Assembly (NCBI GenBank): GCA_001045525.1
Contig: LDWW01000011.1
Location: 1-64,000 of the forward strand
Direction: 5' to 3'
Source of the DNA: Chitinispirillum alkaliphilum
GTDB taxonomy: Bacteria > Fibrobacterota > Chitinivibrionia > Chitinivibrionales > Chitinispirillaceae
Length of the DNA: 64,000 bases
The translations under genes were made by a program, and so were the position numbers. The notes beneath the pieces are model-generated. The model saw only the letters and a list, made by a program, of their open reading frames with translations, made no database searches and was not told where the DNA came from. Shown here one piece after another: positions 1 through 8,630 of the stretch (the first letter of the stretch is position 1; the number at the start of each line of letters is the position of its first letter).

Positions 1-201
1 CCGCGGCAGCCGCCCAGAATATTCTTACTCTCTTTTACTTTCGAATTTAACATTTAGGAACACTGAGAGAATAAAACCGGAAACAAGATCCCAAAGCCCC
101 CAACCGGGAGATTTCTTTTCTTCAGTCTCGCTAGCCTTCATACCAGCATTGGGGGCGGGCAAGTGCTGCCCCTTTTCTGTTATACCCCATTTTAACCGAT
201 C
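1..201. other. Left-edge noncoding region with inverted repeats
   Basis: No gene is seen here. GCCCCCAA at 96-103 is complementary to TTGGGGGC at 149-156, so a long-range stem could form around a pyrimidine-rich loop. I could not match it to a known riboswitch class. The region lies downstream of the large minus-strand gene and of whatever plus-strand gene precedes the window. Confidence 0.4.
157..181 (+). terminator. Possible rho-independent terminator
   Basis: GGGCA-AGTGC-TGCCC (157-171) forms a 5-bp GC-rich stem followed by CTTTTCTGTT. It would end a plus-strand transcript coming from left of the window. The stem is short, so this is tentative. Confidence 0.35.
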
Positions 202-3200
202 TCACCTTACCACAGAAATTTTCACTCTCTCATCCTGAATTGATTTCCCCTTATCCGAGTCTCTGATATTTACCAATACCAGATAAGTTCCTTCTGAAAC
301 ATATCTTCCGTTTCTGTTTTTCAGGTCCCACTGAACGATATATTCGTTTTCATCATATTCAGATTTTTGGAGTTTACCCGAAAAGATAAGATTCCCCAGG
401 CGATCATATATCGCAGCAGTACCAAAAAGGTTGAGATTAAAATTACCGATTGGGTTTATGTTTCTGACAACTACAGTGATCCCTTCAAATCTGTTATAAC
501 CTGCGTCTCCCATTCTATAAGGGCTCGGTCCTGCTGTAACGATAAGATTAACCGGGACCTCTCCCATTTCCATCGGAACCCGTCTGTTTCGGGAGTTGCT
601 CTGTACATTCCCATTATCATCTGTAATCCCAGCAAAGGTATTGATGTAAATAGAATCCCCTGTCTGAGGAGGATAATCAGAAGAGTTACCACGCACAATG
701 AAGAAATATGTTGTACCTTCAGTACGGAAATTTTCAAGTTCCAGTGTGTACTCTCCCCTTGAAGACTGAGGAGGTATAAAAGAAAACGGAGTAGAGTGTC
801 CGATCGTTTGCGATTCCAACCGTTCACTGAACGTGACCATAAGAGTGTCATCCAGCCTTACATCATCCAATATATCTCCCGGTTGATATTTTGCGTTCAG
901 AATCACCGGAGCAGCCCTGTCACGCACTGTACCCTGAACCGGCTCATCAAAACCGGTTACTTTCACAGTTGTTATCATACGTCCGGAAGTAAAGATGGTA
1001 TCTACCGATTCGAGATTCATACTTACGGATGCACTGTCTGAATCAAGATATGACAAATCGACTGCGTTGAAATCTCTTCCCACCCAGTCAAAATCTATAT
1101 CAAGATCTCCGATCAAAACGTTTTTATTGAAATGAATAACCACACTATCAACTATACCATCGGCATTGCTGTCGTAGTAGAGAGCCGAATCGATCGCCGG
1201 TGGTATTGGCTGTAAAGACAATTGTACAGGCCTGTTTAAATTATGGGCCCTGTTGCCGTAGACATCCGAAACGTTTCGAGAAGGATTGAACCTGACCCAA
1301 TCTCCCTTAACCGGAACCTTATTTTCATTTTCACTTCTGACCGTAAGCCTGAAATATCCATTTTCATGCTGCGGAGGTATGACACTAAGAACAAAAAGTA
1401 CAGATGTGTCTCCGTCATCCTTTATAAGCTGCAAAGAGTTCCCTGCAAGGTTGTCATTAGATTGCCTGAGGTTCTCTGAAAAAGAGAGAAAAAGCACATC
1501 CTCCAAACCAGTTTCAATTCGCTCCCTCACCATACCCTGGGCAATTAGGGGGCCGACACTGTCACGAACCACAAAGTCGAACTCCTCCTCCTCTATATCA
1601 GGCGTTAAGGGATTATAATAGAAATGAGTCCCCAGCACATTTGAACCACTGAACGTAGTAACCCCTTCAGGAAACGGCTCCGGGATAATCACAGTCAGAC
1701 GGGTGGAATCAGAGAAATGCAGTCTAAGATTTTCACTCCCGCTGATTGACTTTCTGTTACCTTCTTCTCTGATTGGCCAATAAATATGAATAGAATCAGG
1801 GATTTCACTTAAGGCTTCCTGATATTTAATTTCGAGGCGATTCACACGCCCATCACCGTAATCTGCAAATACCGCAGCATTCTCAACAGCTGTCGAAGCC
1901 CGTTCAAAATAGATTTCTGACTTTCTGTTGCCAAGAATATCATCGGTATCGACCGGTTCAACAGTTATTGTTCCGTTCTGCACATGTCCGGTACCCATAA
2001 CCCATACCTGGGCGACTCCATTAATCAGAGATACAGAAGATAGCGGATCTTCAGAACTTTCTGTTTGGTAGAATTCAAGACTATCGTTTGAAACAAGTGA
2101 GATTTCTGCGTCATACTGCGTACTTACCGGATTGTCAGGAAAATCAGCGATCACCCTGATTGTCACAGGAAGTCTCTGCCCTACCAGACCATCCATTCTG
2201 TTATTGTAATGAGTTTCAGCTGTATCGCCATAGAATATCTCCAGACGGTCCTTGTCTCTTGTAATCTGAAGATCTGCCTCGTCATCCGCCCCATTTGACA
2301 AACTCGCATTAATGGTGAAAATGTCATCACGCCCCCCGTCTGTCACTCTTGCGTTAAACTCCACTTCACCTTCGCTGTTGGATGACTTAACATTATCACC
2401 CGCAATGGTTCCGATTTGTGGATTAGTAGAATTTACAGTAATCTCTGCAGGCTCGGTCACCCTGTTTCCAAACCTGTCGTACACTGAGAGCCTGAGAGCA
2501 TAGGTTGAATATGGTTCTATCGAACCGGGCACAGATCCCTCTGCCCGATTGGATTCAGGGTTCACAAATGCGATACTGTCTGCCTGGGCAGGGATAACCT
2601 GCACAGATGTTTCACCAAAGAAATTGGGTCTGTCCCAGTTGTCAGCAACCTCGATTCTCTCAGTTCCGTCTTCAGGAACAACAGTAAAATACACGTTTTC
2701 CGAATGACCGAGGGGTGGTATGGTTTCAAAAAACACCGGTGTTGAACTTTGAGCATCCCACAAAGTATTGCCTGTAACAAGCCGTACACTGATACTGTCA
2801 AGATTCTTCAGATAGGGCTGCCCCGCAACAAAAGGTTCTACCCTCAACCTTACCTGCTGCCCGGCAGTAACCGTTGTTAATACCCTGTCTTCCACCAGAT
2901 GCAGCACTTCAACTTTTATCACATTTCTTGGTCGCTGAGCCAGTGCAACAGGCCTGTTTTCGGGATGAACCGGATTCCCCAGAATGTCAGTAAATGTTCC
3001 TGAGGGGTTAAGTCTGAGACTGTCTCCCGGCACAGCTGCATTTTCCCCGATATATGGAATCACCAGCCTGAGGTTATTTCCGGTTTCAGACTTTACCACA
3101 TTCTGTACGTCAAGCGGGATGTTTTCACCATCGGGTTTAATCAGGATAAGAGTTTCCCCTGTCAGTGATGCGGTGTCGATCTCCTCAGTAAAAGAGAGAT

Positions 3201-5430
3201 AGAGTGTATCGGTACTTCTGGGTGGTACGTTCCGTTCTCCGATTGCAGCCCCCTGAGCAATAAGAGGACCTACTCTGTCCCTAACCTGAAACCGAATCGT
3301 TTCTCCCGCAAGGGGATATTTGTAGAAATGTGTGCCAAGGGTATCATTTCCTCTCAGCCCGGTGAGCTCTGCAGGAAAGGGATCGCTGAATCTTACATAT
3401 GCAAGACTTCGGTCGACATTGTCAATACGTATATTTTCTCCACTTACAGTTCTTTTCTCTCCCTGTCTGCTGTTCCAGAAAAGCTCCAGAGAATCAGGCT
3501 CAGTCCCTTCTGTTAACGGCTCACTATACCGCACCACCATACTGTCAACTACCCCGAATCCGGTGGTGGAAAAAACTTCGGCATAGAGTATCTCTGTGCG
3601 CTCTGCCCTGAGTACCTCAACTGTCACCCTGTCGGTCGGGAACACTTCATTATCCCTGAAAACACCCTCGATTGTAACCAGCCGGTCCTGATCATCTCCA
3701 TCTATTCCCGGAACAAAAAGGATTGTCGAATCGGTAACAATCAACTGATCGTTGTTGTTATCCCCCGAAACGAACACTGCATTCTGTAAAGCCCCGTAGT
3801 CTGCATAATTAAAATGGCTCAGAGAGTTTTGTACCAGTGGTCTCAGCACAAGAGTGTCTCCCGGCCGAATCGGATCCGGATCGGAGGGGATAAGCTCAAA
3901 CCATTTCAGGTGAATCACAGAATCAATTTCAGTGTAGCAATTTTCGTAATAATTTATCCATTGTCTTACAGCAAAGGCATTGTTGCCATGTTTTGAAGGT
4001 ACATCATAATCATGGGTTGGGTTTGGTAAATTGGAACTATCTGAGGACTCGGGCAGATCGAAATACCAGCTGTAAGTGGGACCCGACCACTCTGAGCTTG
4101 TCAGATTGCTGAAATTCACGACTCCGCTGAGCCCGGCCTGATGCCATTCAAAAGCAGTTGTAATCGGTGGAAACTGATAATTCACCACTGTCGTGTCCAC
4201 CGTTCTTCTCTGATCAGAGAAAAACGTGATTACTCTGATCATATCAGTTGAAGGTGATTCGCTGTAAGAGAGGTTTGTACCGAAAGAGGTGCTTCCACCA
4301 GATATCCTGAGAGTCTGATTTGCGGCATTTTCACTTTCAAGCCGCACACTGTCTGCCGGATCGGAAAGGGTGATCTCTATTGCTCCGTCCCAGCAGGCTA
4401 AATTGAGCTGACTGCCATCATAGGGTGTAACCTGCACTTCACCCCTGATGCGACCTGTAAAAGCCACAATGAAATCGAGCATGGGGTAATTACCCTCTAT
4501 GAGGCCGGCTGTAGCGTTACCCAGATCAGTAAAGACAAATACTCTTCCGTCTCTGTACTGCGGGTACAAGTTGCTGTCATCGAAGGCGATTCCCACAAAC
4601 CTCCCCACATGACTGAGTTCTCCATTGTAAGGTCCTAAATCTACCCATACACCCGATTGACCGGATTGTGCCGGGTTATCCCCCATGGTGTAATACCGTG
4701 CTTCATACATCCTGCCGTTATAGTGCACCCTGTCTCCACCACGATATACCCCGGTGGGGTTCCAGTCCGGCCCGGTGCCCTTGATCTTCAGCACACCGTG
4801 ACCACCGGCCAGATTTGTATGATCCACATAACTTGTCCAGAACAACTCATATTCCTGCTGCGCAAAATCAGCAGCCCCTTCCGGATAGGTTGCCATGGCT
4901 GCATCCATATTTACAACCGCCCAGTCTTGGCCATTATTGGCATTATATGGGCGGGGTTCTATATAGAAGTTTGACTGTTGTGCAACCGAATTTACAAATT
5001 CATTTATCCCGGTCTGCGCTGCAACCACTTCTTCCCAGGCTCCCCCACTCGAGTGGTCAACAAAGAGTGCTACCCTCCCCCCCTCTTCGACAAAGCTTCT
5101 CATCTTCTCGTTGGTAGCATCTGTGGGTTCATGGTATCCTGCGGTATCTGGTCCATACAGCATGACCCAGAACTGATCATAATGTTCGGTGCTAATTGAA
5201 GCGGGAACTTCCGGAAGCACTGTAACTTCATGGCCCAGGCCCTGCAGATATGTTTGGGTTCGCTGGTAGAAGTAATAATCTCCATCTTCGGGCCCTCGGT
5301 CATCGCTGATAATGAGGATTCTCTGTCCCTCCTGAGCATAAGTCCCGCTCTGCACTGTCACCTGCAGCAGCACCACAGTAACCGCAAGGGATAACATGGT
5401 GTAAACAGAAACCATTCTTCTGGAATTCAT
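202..5430 (-). CDS. Giant secreted protein with chitin-binding module and Ig-like repeats
   Basis: A protein of about 1742 residues (numbering below from the upstream ATG at 5436). An N-terminal signal peptide (about residues 8-35, ending near TYAQ) indicates export. Residues 38-330 form a ThuA/GATase-like Rossmann domain interrupted at about 223-268 by a CBM5/12-like module (V.Y.G..YEARYYT.GDNP, then VWVDLG), a fold that typically binds chitin or cellulose. A PKD-like stretch follows at about 420-500. Three SbsA/Ig-like units at about 616-835, 1185-1410 and 1415-1625 share the motif RD(R/S)xxPxI. The last ~115 residues resemble the FlgD-type Ig/C-terminal sorting region (YDRLGN, W.LKNRNGR.V.EGTY). 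The second ATG (5430) has AAGGGA about 8 bases upstream; the first ATG is too close to it. The role is probably surface or secreted polysaccharide binding. No catalytic site was identified. Confidence 0.75.
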   Translation of the reverse strand: MNSRRMVSVYTMLSLAVTVVLLQVTVQSGTYAQEGQRILIISDDRGPEDGDYYFYQRTQTYLQGLGHEVTVLPEVPASISTEHYDQFWVMLYGPDTAGYHEPTDATNEKMRSFVEEGGRVALFVDHSSGGAWEEVVAAQTGINEFVNSVAQQSNFYIEPRPYNANNGQDWAVVNMDAAMATYPEGAADFAQQEYELFWTSYVDHTNLAGGHGVLKIKGTGPDWNPTGVYRGGDRVHYNGRMYEARYYTMGDNPAQSGQSGVWVDLGPYNGELSHVGRFVGIAFDDSNLYPQYRDGRVFVFTDLGNATAGLIEGNYPMLDFIVAFTGRIRGEVQVTPYDGSQLNLACWDGAIEITLSDPADSVRLESENAANQTLRISGGSTSFGTNLSYSESPSTDMIRVITFFSDQRRTVDTTVVNYQFPPITTAFEWHQAGLSGVVNFSNLTSSEWSGPTYSWYFDLPESSDSSNLPNPTHDYDVPSKHGNNAFAVRQWINYYENCYTEIDSVIHLKWFELIPSDPDPIRPGDTLVLRPLVQNSLSHFNYADYGALQNAVFVSGDNNNDQLIVTDSTILFVPGIDGDDQDRLVTIEGVFRDNEVFPTDRVTVEVLRAERTEILYAEVFSTTGFGVVDSMVVRYSEPLTEGTEPDSLELFWNSRQGEKRTVSGENIRIDNVDRSLAYVRFSDPFPAELTGLRGNDTLGTHFYKYPLAGETIRFQVRDRVGPLIAQGAAIGERNVPPRSTDTLYLSFTEEIDTASLTGETLILIKPDGENIPLDVQNVVKSETGNNLRLVIPYIGENAAVPGDSLRLNPSGTFTDILGNPVHPENRPVALAQRPRNVIKVEVLHLVEDRVLTTVTAGQQVRLRVEPFVAGQPYLKNLDSISVRLVTGNTLWDAQSSTPVFFETIPPLGHSENVYFTVVPEDGTERIEVADNWDRPNFFGETSVQVIPAQADSIAFVNPESNRAEGSVPGSIEPYSTYALRLSVYDRFGNRVTEPAEITVNSTNPQIGTIAGDNVKSSNSEGEVEFNARVTDGGRDDIFTINASLSNGADDEADLQITRDKDRLEIFYGDTAETHYNNRMDGLVGQRLPVTIRVIADFPDNPVSTQYDAEISLVSNDSLEFYQTESSEDPLSSVSLINGVAQVWVMGTGHVQNGTITVEPVDTDDILGNRKSEIYFERASTAVENAAVFADYGDGRVNRLEIKYQEALSEIPDSIHIYWPIREEGNRKSISGSENLRLHFSDSTRLTVIIPEPFPEGVTTFSGSNVLGTHFYYNPLTPDIEEEEFDFVVRDSVGPLIAQGMVRERIETGLEDVLFLSFSENLRQSNDNLAGNSLQLIKDDGDTSVLFVLSVIPPQHENGYFRLTVRSENENKVPVKGDWVRFNPSRNVSDVYGNRAHNLNRPVQLSLQPIPPAIDSALYYDSNADGIVDSVVIHFNKNVLIGDLDIDFDWVGRDFNAVDLSYLDSDSASVSMNLESVDTIFTSGRMITTVKVTGFDEPVQGTVRDRAAPVILNAKYQPGDILDDVRLDDTLMVTFSERLESQTIGHSTPFSFIPPQSSRGEYTLELENFRTEGTTYFFIVRGNSSDYPPQTGDSIYINTFAGITDDNGNVQSNSRNRRVPMEMGEVPVNLIVTAGPSPYRMGDAGYNRFEGITVVVRNINPIGNFNLNLFGTAAIYDRLGNLIFSGKLQKSEYDENEYIVQWDLKNRNGRYVSEGTYLVLVNIRDSDKGKSIQDERVKISVVR

Positions 5431-5436
5431 AATCAT

Positions 5437-5767
5437 TTCCCTTCACTTAAACGCTTCAAATCGTGTGGATAACAGATTTCTTGTTCGCATATCAGATCTA
5501 TATAAATATAACATGTATCGGTCTCAAACAGAACACCCCGGCACGTGATCGCACTCTGTGCTGCAAAATAATCTTTACCAGAAATTGTGAGACTATTACC
5601 TTAAACCTACTTACTTACCTGATTTTGCGCAGGGCGGCACTTTTACAGCTCTTGTTCAGGTGCTCATATCGGATTATTGCTGATCAGATTATACAATCAA
5701 TAATTTATTTCGTGTATCGATTTTGTGCGTTTTTTTCTGCATTTTTTTTGGCTATATTTCTGGTGCA
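5437..5767. other. Intergenic region, AT-rich
   Basis: This lies between the start of the giant secreted protein and the end of the lipM-like gene, both on the minus strand. It contains T-rich runs near 5730-5760 and no convincing coding frame. It should carry the promoter of the giant gene, but I could not assign -35/-10 boxes with confidence. Confidence 0.4.
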
Positions 5768-6583
5768 CTATATCTGCACAGATTTCTTAATGCCCTCACT
5801 ACCCATATCTTTAGAAATTCTCTCCAGTTCCAGACCACTCCACTCGGATTCTACCACTTCATCATATGCAAGTCTGGTGGTAAACCCTCTGCAGAGCGCC
5901 TCAGTGATATCAGGCAGTGACAGTGTAGGATTTATTTCGTTTACACAGATACTCTTGCGCTCAAGGAGTTTGATCTGAACATCCCTTGTTTTCTTATCGA
6001 GAAGAAGGTAGTTTGGAAGATTTCTGTAAGCAGAACCAAGCGGAACAGATCCATGCTGAAGAACAGCAGAGAGATTTCTTTTTTGGGCTGAGCCCACAAG
6101 TTTTCGTCCATTAACCATTACTTCATCACGGTTCGGAGAGAGAAAACAGGGTAGCTTTATCTCTCTTTTAAGCTCTTTATACTCATCGTAGGAATCATGG
6201 GCGTCACAGGGTATCGAACAGGTTTTGAGTCCCTCAATCAGACAGTTGGTAATAATTCCGTAAGTTTGGGAGATGCTTTTACCCATCTGAGTCAGATTCT
6301 TATTGAAAATACAGCTGTAGGTAAGATCCTCCTGGTGCAGGACCGCTCTTCCCCCGGTAGGTCTTCTTATCCACTCGACTCCATCTTTTTCGATCATGGT
6401 GAAGTTTAAAACATCCTTTGGCTCCTGCATGCAGCCAACAGTTATGGAGGGTTTTTCCCAGTTATAGAACCTCAAAAATACCGTTTCGTCATCTTTGCAA
6501 TTGTTCAGCAGGTAATTGTCGGCTGCCATGTTAAAGGCTGCGGACCTTTCAAAATCTCTTATGATTCTTAGTTTTATAGCCAT
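5768..6583 (-). CDS. lipM: Lipoate/octanoyl transferase, LipM-like (BPL_LPL family)
   Basis: 271 residues of the biotin/lipoate-protein ligase fold. RRPTGGRAVLH at residues 73-83 is the lipoate-ligase substrate motif, and NGRKLVGSAQKR at 158-169 carries the conserved lysine region. Cys146 (LPCF) sits where LipM-type octanoyl-ACP:protein transferases carry their acyl-thioester cysteine, which argues for LipM over a plain LplA ligase. LipM moves octanoyl groups from ACP to lipoyl domains (GcvH, E2 subunits), after which LipA inserts sulfur; a lipA gene lies at 18000-18905. It is divergent from the ROK kinase. No clear Shine-Dalgarno is seen ahead of the ATG. LplA or LipL activity cannot be excluded from sequence alone. 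Confidence 0.78.
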   Translation of the reverse strand: MAIKLRIIRDFERSAAFNMAADNYLLNNCKDDETVFLRFYNWEKPSITVGCMQEPKDVLNFTMIEKDGVEWIRRPTGGRAVLHQEDLTYSCIFNKNLTQMGKSISQTYGIITNCLIEGLKTCSIPCDAHDSYDEYKELKREIKLPCFLSPNRDEVMVNGRKLVGSAQKRNLSAVLQHGSVPLGSAYRNLPNYLLLDKKTRDVQIKLLERKSICVNEINPTLSLPDITEALCRGFTTRLAYDEVVESEWSGLELERISKDMGSEGIKKSVQI

Positions 6584-6673
6584 CTAAAAAAAATACTCCC
6601 TTATATAGTAAGGTTACAAAAACTATTTTAATTTTTTACACTGTTAAACCCTACAACTGTGGAGAAGATAAAA

Positions 6674-7636
6674 ATGGAGAAACACGCCTTAGGAATTGAT
6701 CTTGGAGGAACAAATCTCAAAGGAATCGTTCTGACCTCTTCCGGAGAAAGCAGACATCTCACCCGCATTCCCACAGAAGCAGAAAAAGGCGGAAAACATG
6801 TGCTTGATAATCTTCTGAAACTAATCGGCATACTGGTTGAGAAAAACGGAAACAGTGAATCTATTGTAGGTGTTGGAATAGGCACGCCCGGTTTCATCGA
6901 CAACGACGGGGTAATTTTAGGTGGTGCAGAGAACCTTCCCGGATGGAAGGACACCCAGGTGTTCGTGCCTATTCTTGAGCAATACGGACTTAAGGCAACA
7001 GGCGGAAATGATGTTACCGTAGCTGCATTGGCAGAGCTGAAATTCGGGGCTGGTAAAGGTGTAAACAACTTAGTATGTTTTGCCCTGGGAACAGGTGTGG
7101 GTGGAGGAATCGTTATAAACGGCAAGCTGTACAAGGGCACTCACGGAATGGCAGGTGAACTTGGTCACATCAGTGTAGACTCAAGCGGATTGCCCTGCAA
7201 TTGCGGCCAGGTCGGATGTGTTGAACAGTATGCATCAGCTACAGGAATCGTGGCACTCGCTGTAGATTATGCTAAGAATGAAACCTCCCCGTTGGCAAAA
7301 ATTGTTCAGGAAAATCCCTCATCAGTGACCTCAAAAATGGTGTACGAGTATGTGGCAAAAGAGGATCCCCTTGCACTCAAGGTACATCATAAAGCAACAG
7401 AAATGCTCGGACGGGCAGTGGGTATCACCATAAACACATTTGCCCCTGACAGAGTTGTGCTGGGCGGCGGTGTTATGATGGCAGGCGAGGTTATACTCGA
7501 GGCGGTGAGAAAGTATTCTGCAAATTTCTGCTGGCCCGAAATTTACGAGCAGTGTCAGATCGTTGCAGCACAGATGGGTGAAGATGCAGGGGTACTTGGT
7601 GCCGCATCAATGGCTTTCGATGAGCTGAGTGAATAA
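6674..7636 (+). CDS. ROK-family sugar kinase (glucokinase-like)
   Basis: About 320 residues. It shows the N-terminal phosphate-binding motif DLGGTNLKG, a second ATP motif GTGVGGG, and the ROK zinc signature CNCGQVGCVEQYAS, followed by LGGGV. These features place it with ROK glucokinases/N-acylhexosamine kinases, which phosphorylate glucose or related sugars with ATP in the cytoplasm. A GTG at 6659 is in frame, but the ATG at 6674 has GGAG at 6661-6664 nine bases upstream and gives a normal N-terminus, so it is preferred. miaA follows 23-29 bases later on the same strand, so cotranscription is likely. The exact sugar cannot be read from sequence. Confidence 0.88.
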   Translation: MEKHALGIDLGGTNLKGIVLTSSGESRHLTRIPTEAEKGGKHVLDNLLKLIGILVEKNGNSESIVGVGIGTPGFIDNDGVILGGAENLPGWKDTQVFVPILEQYGLKATGGNDVTVAALAELKFGAGKGVNNLVCFALGTGVGGGIVINGKLYKGTHGMAGELGHISVDSSGLPCNCGQVGCVEQYASATGIVALAVDYAKNETSPLAKIVQENPSSVTSKMVYEYVAKEDPLALKVHHKATEMLGRAVGITINTFAPDRVVLGGGVMMAGEVILEAVRKYSANFCWPEIYEQCQIVAAQMGEDAGVLGAASMAFDELSE

Positions 7637-7659
7637 AGAGTCTCCCTGGCCGAACTCCC

Positions 7660-8583
7660 TTGCCTATGAATTTACACCCTAAGTACAACAGTGTTGTTGT
7701 GTGCGGTCCTACAGCCTCAGGGAAAACACACCTGGGCGTCAGGATCGCAACAGAACTCAATGGAGAAATTCTCTCCGTTGATTCGAGACAGGTGTACAGA
7801 GGTATGGATATCGGTACAGGCAAGGATCTCGATGAGTACGCCACAAACGGACAATCGATACCATATCACCTGATAGATATCGCCTGTCCCTCCTCCATCT
7901 ACACTCTTTATGATTTTCAGATCGATTTTTATAAAAGTTTTACTGATATAACACACAGAAAGAAAACAGCAGTTGCTGTTGGCGGGACTGGGCTTTATCT
8001 TGAGGCGGTCCTAAAGAACTACTCCATTGCGCCGGTAAAAGAGAATGTTGCGCTGCGCTCGGAACTGATGCAGCTCGAAAAAGAAAAACTCAAAGAGATA
8101 CTAAGCTCAGAGAGCCCCCAACTTTACACCAAAACAGACCTCAGCTCAAAAAAGAGAATTGTAAGGGCTATTGAAATAGCACGCTCGGCCAAAGTTCCTC
8201 TCACATGCAAAAAAGCTCCCGATATTAAACCACTCGTATTATATGTAGTCTGGCAGAGAGAGAAACTAAGGCAAAGGATCGAAAGAAGACTGGTACAAAG
8301 ACTCGACAACGGAATGATCGATGAAGTAAAAAAACTTATCGACAATGGCATTACAGCTCAGAGGCTTCACCTTTTTGGGATGGAGTACAGACAAATTTGC
8401 CGGTATCTTTATAATGAGGTGTCTTACGATGAGATGTTTGTCTGTTTGCGACAGGAGATATTCCACCTCGCCAAACGTCAGGACACATGGTTCAGGGGCA
8501 TGGAGCGCAGAGGTATTCCCACCTTTAAAATCCATGAAGGTGATTTTACGGAAGCAAAAAATGTGATTGACTCTTTTAAATGA
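7660..8583 (+). CDS. miaA: tRNA dimethylallyltransferase
   Basis: 307 residues. The P-loop GPTASGKT comes near the N-terminus, followed by SVDSRQVYRGMDIGTGK, the substrate-binding signature of MiaA. The enzyme adds a dimethylallyl group to N6 of A37 in tRNAs that read codons starting with U. The C-terminal part has the expected RLV.R...MI.EV pattern and LFGMEYRQI. A TTG at 7660 and an ATG at 7666 are both possible starts; neither has a strong ribosome binding site. It is probably translated from the same transcript as the upstream ROK kinase. It converges with the minus-strand operon ending at 8631. Confidence 0.93.
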   Translation: MPMNLHPKYNSVVVCGPTASGKTHLGVRIATELNGEILSVDSRQVYRGMDIGTGKDLDEYATNGQSIPYHLIDIACPSSIYTLYDFQIDFYKSFTDITHRKKTAVAVGGTGLYLEAVLKNYSIAPVKENVALRSELMQLEKEKLKEILSSESPQLYTKTDLSSKKRIVRAIEIARSAKVPLTCKKAPDIKPLVLYVVWQREKLRQRIERRLVQRLDNGMIDEVKKLIDNGITAQRLHLFGMEYRQICRYLYNEVSYDEMFVCLRQEIFHLAKRQDTWFRGMERRGIPTFKIHEGDFTEAKNVIDSFK

Positions 8584-8630
8584 AACCAGCATATTTCAGG
8601 TTGTAATCTGCCCCAAAATCACACATAAAA

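Noticed and set aside
5463-5978. 171-residue open frame on the plus strand
   Set aside because: Its right half is antisense to the lipM-like gene; the sequence has no motif and is Phe/Ile/Leu-rich from AT-rich DNA.
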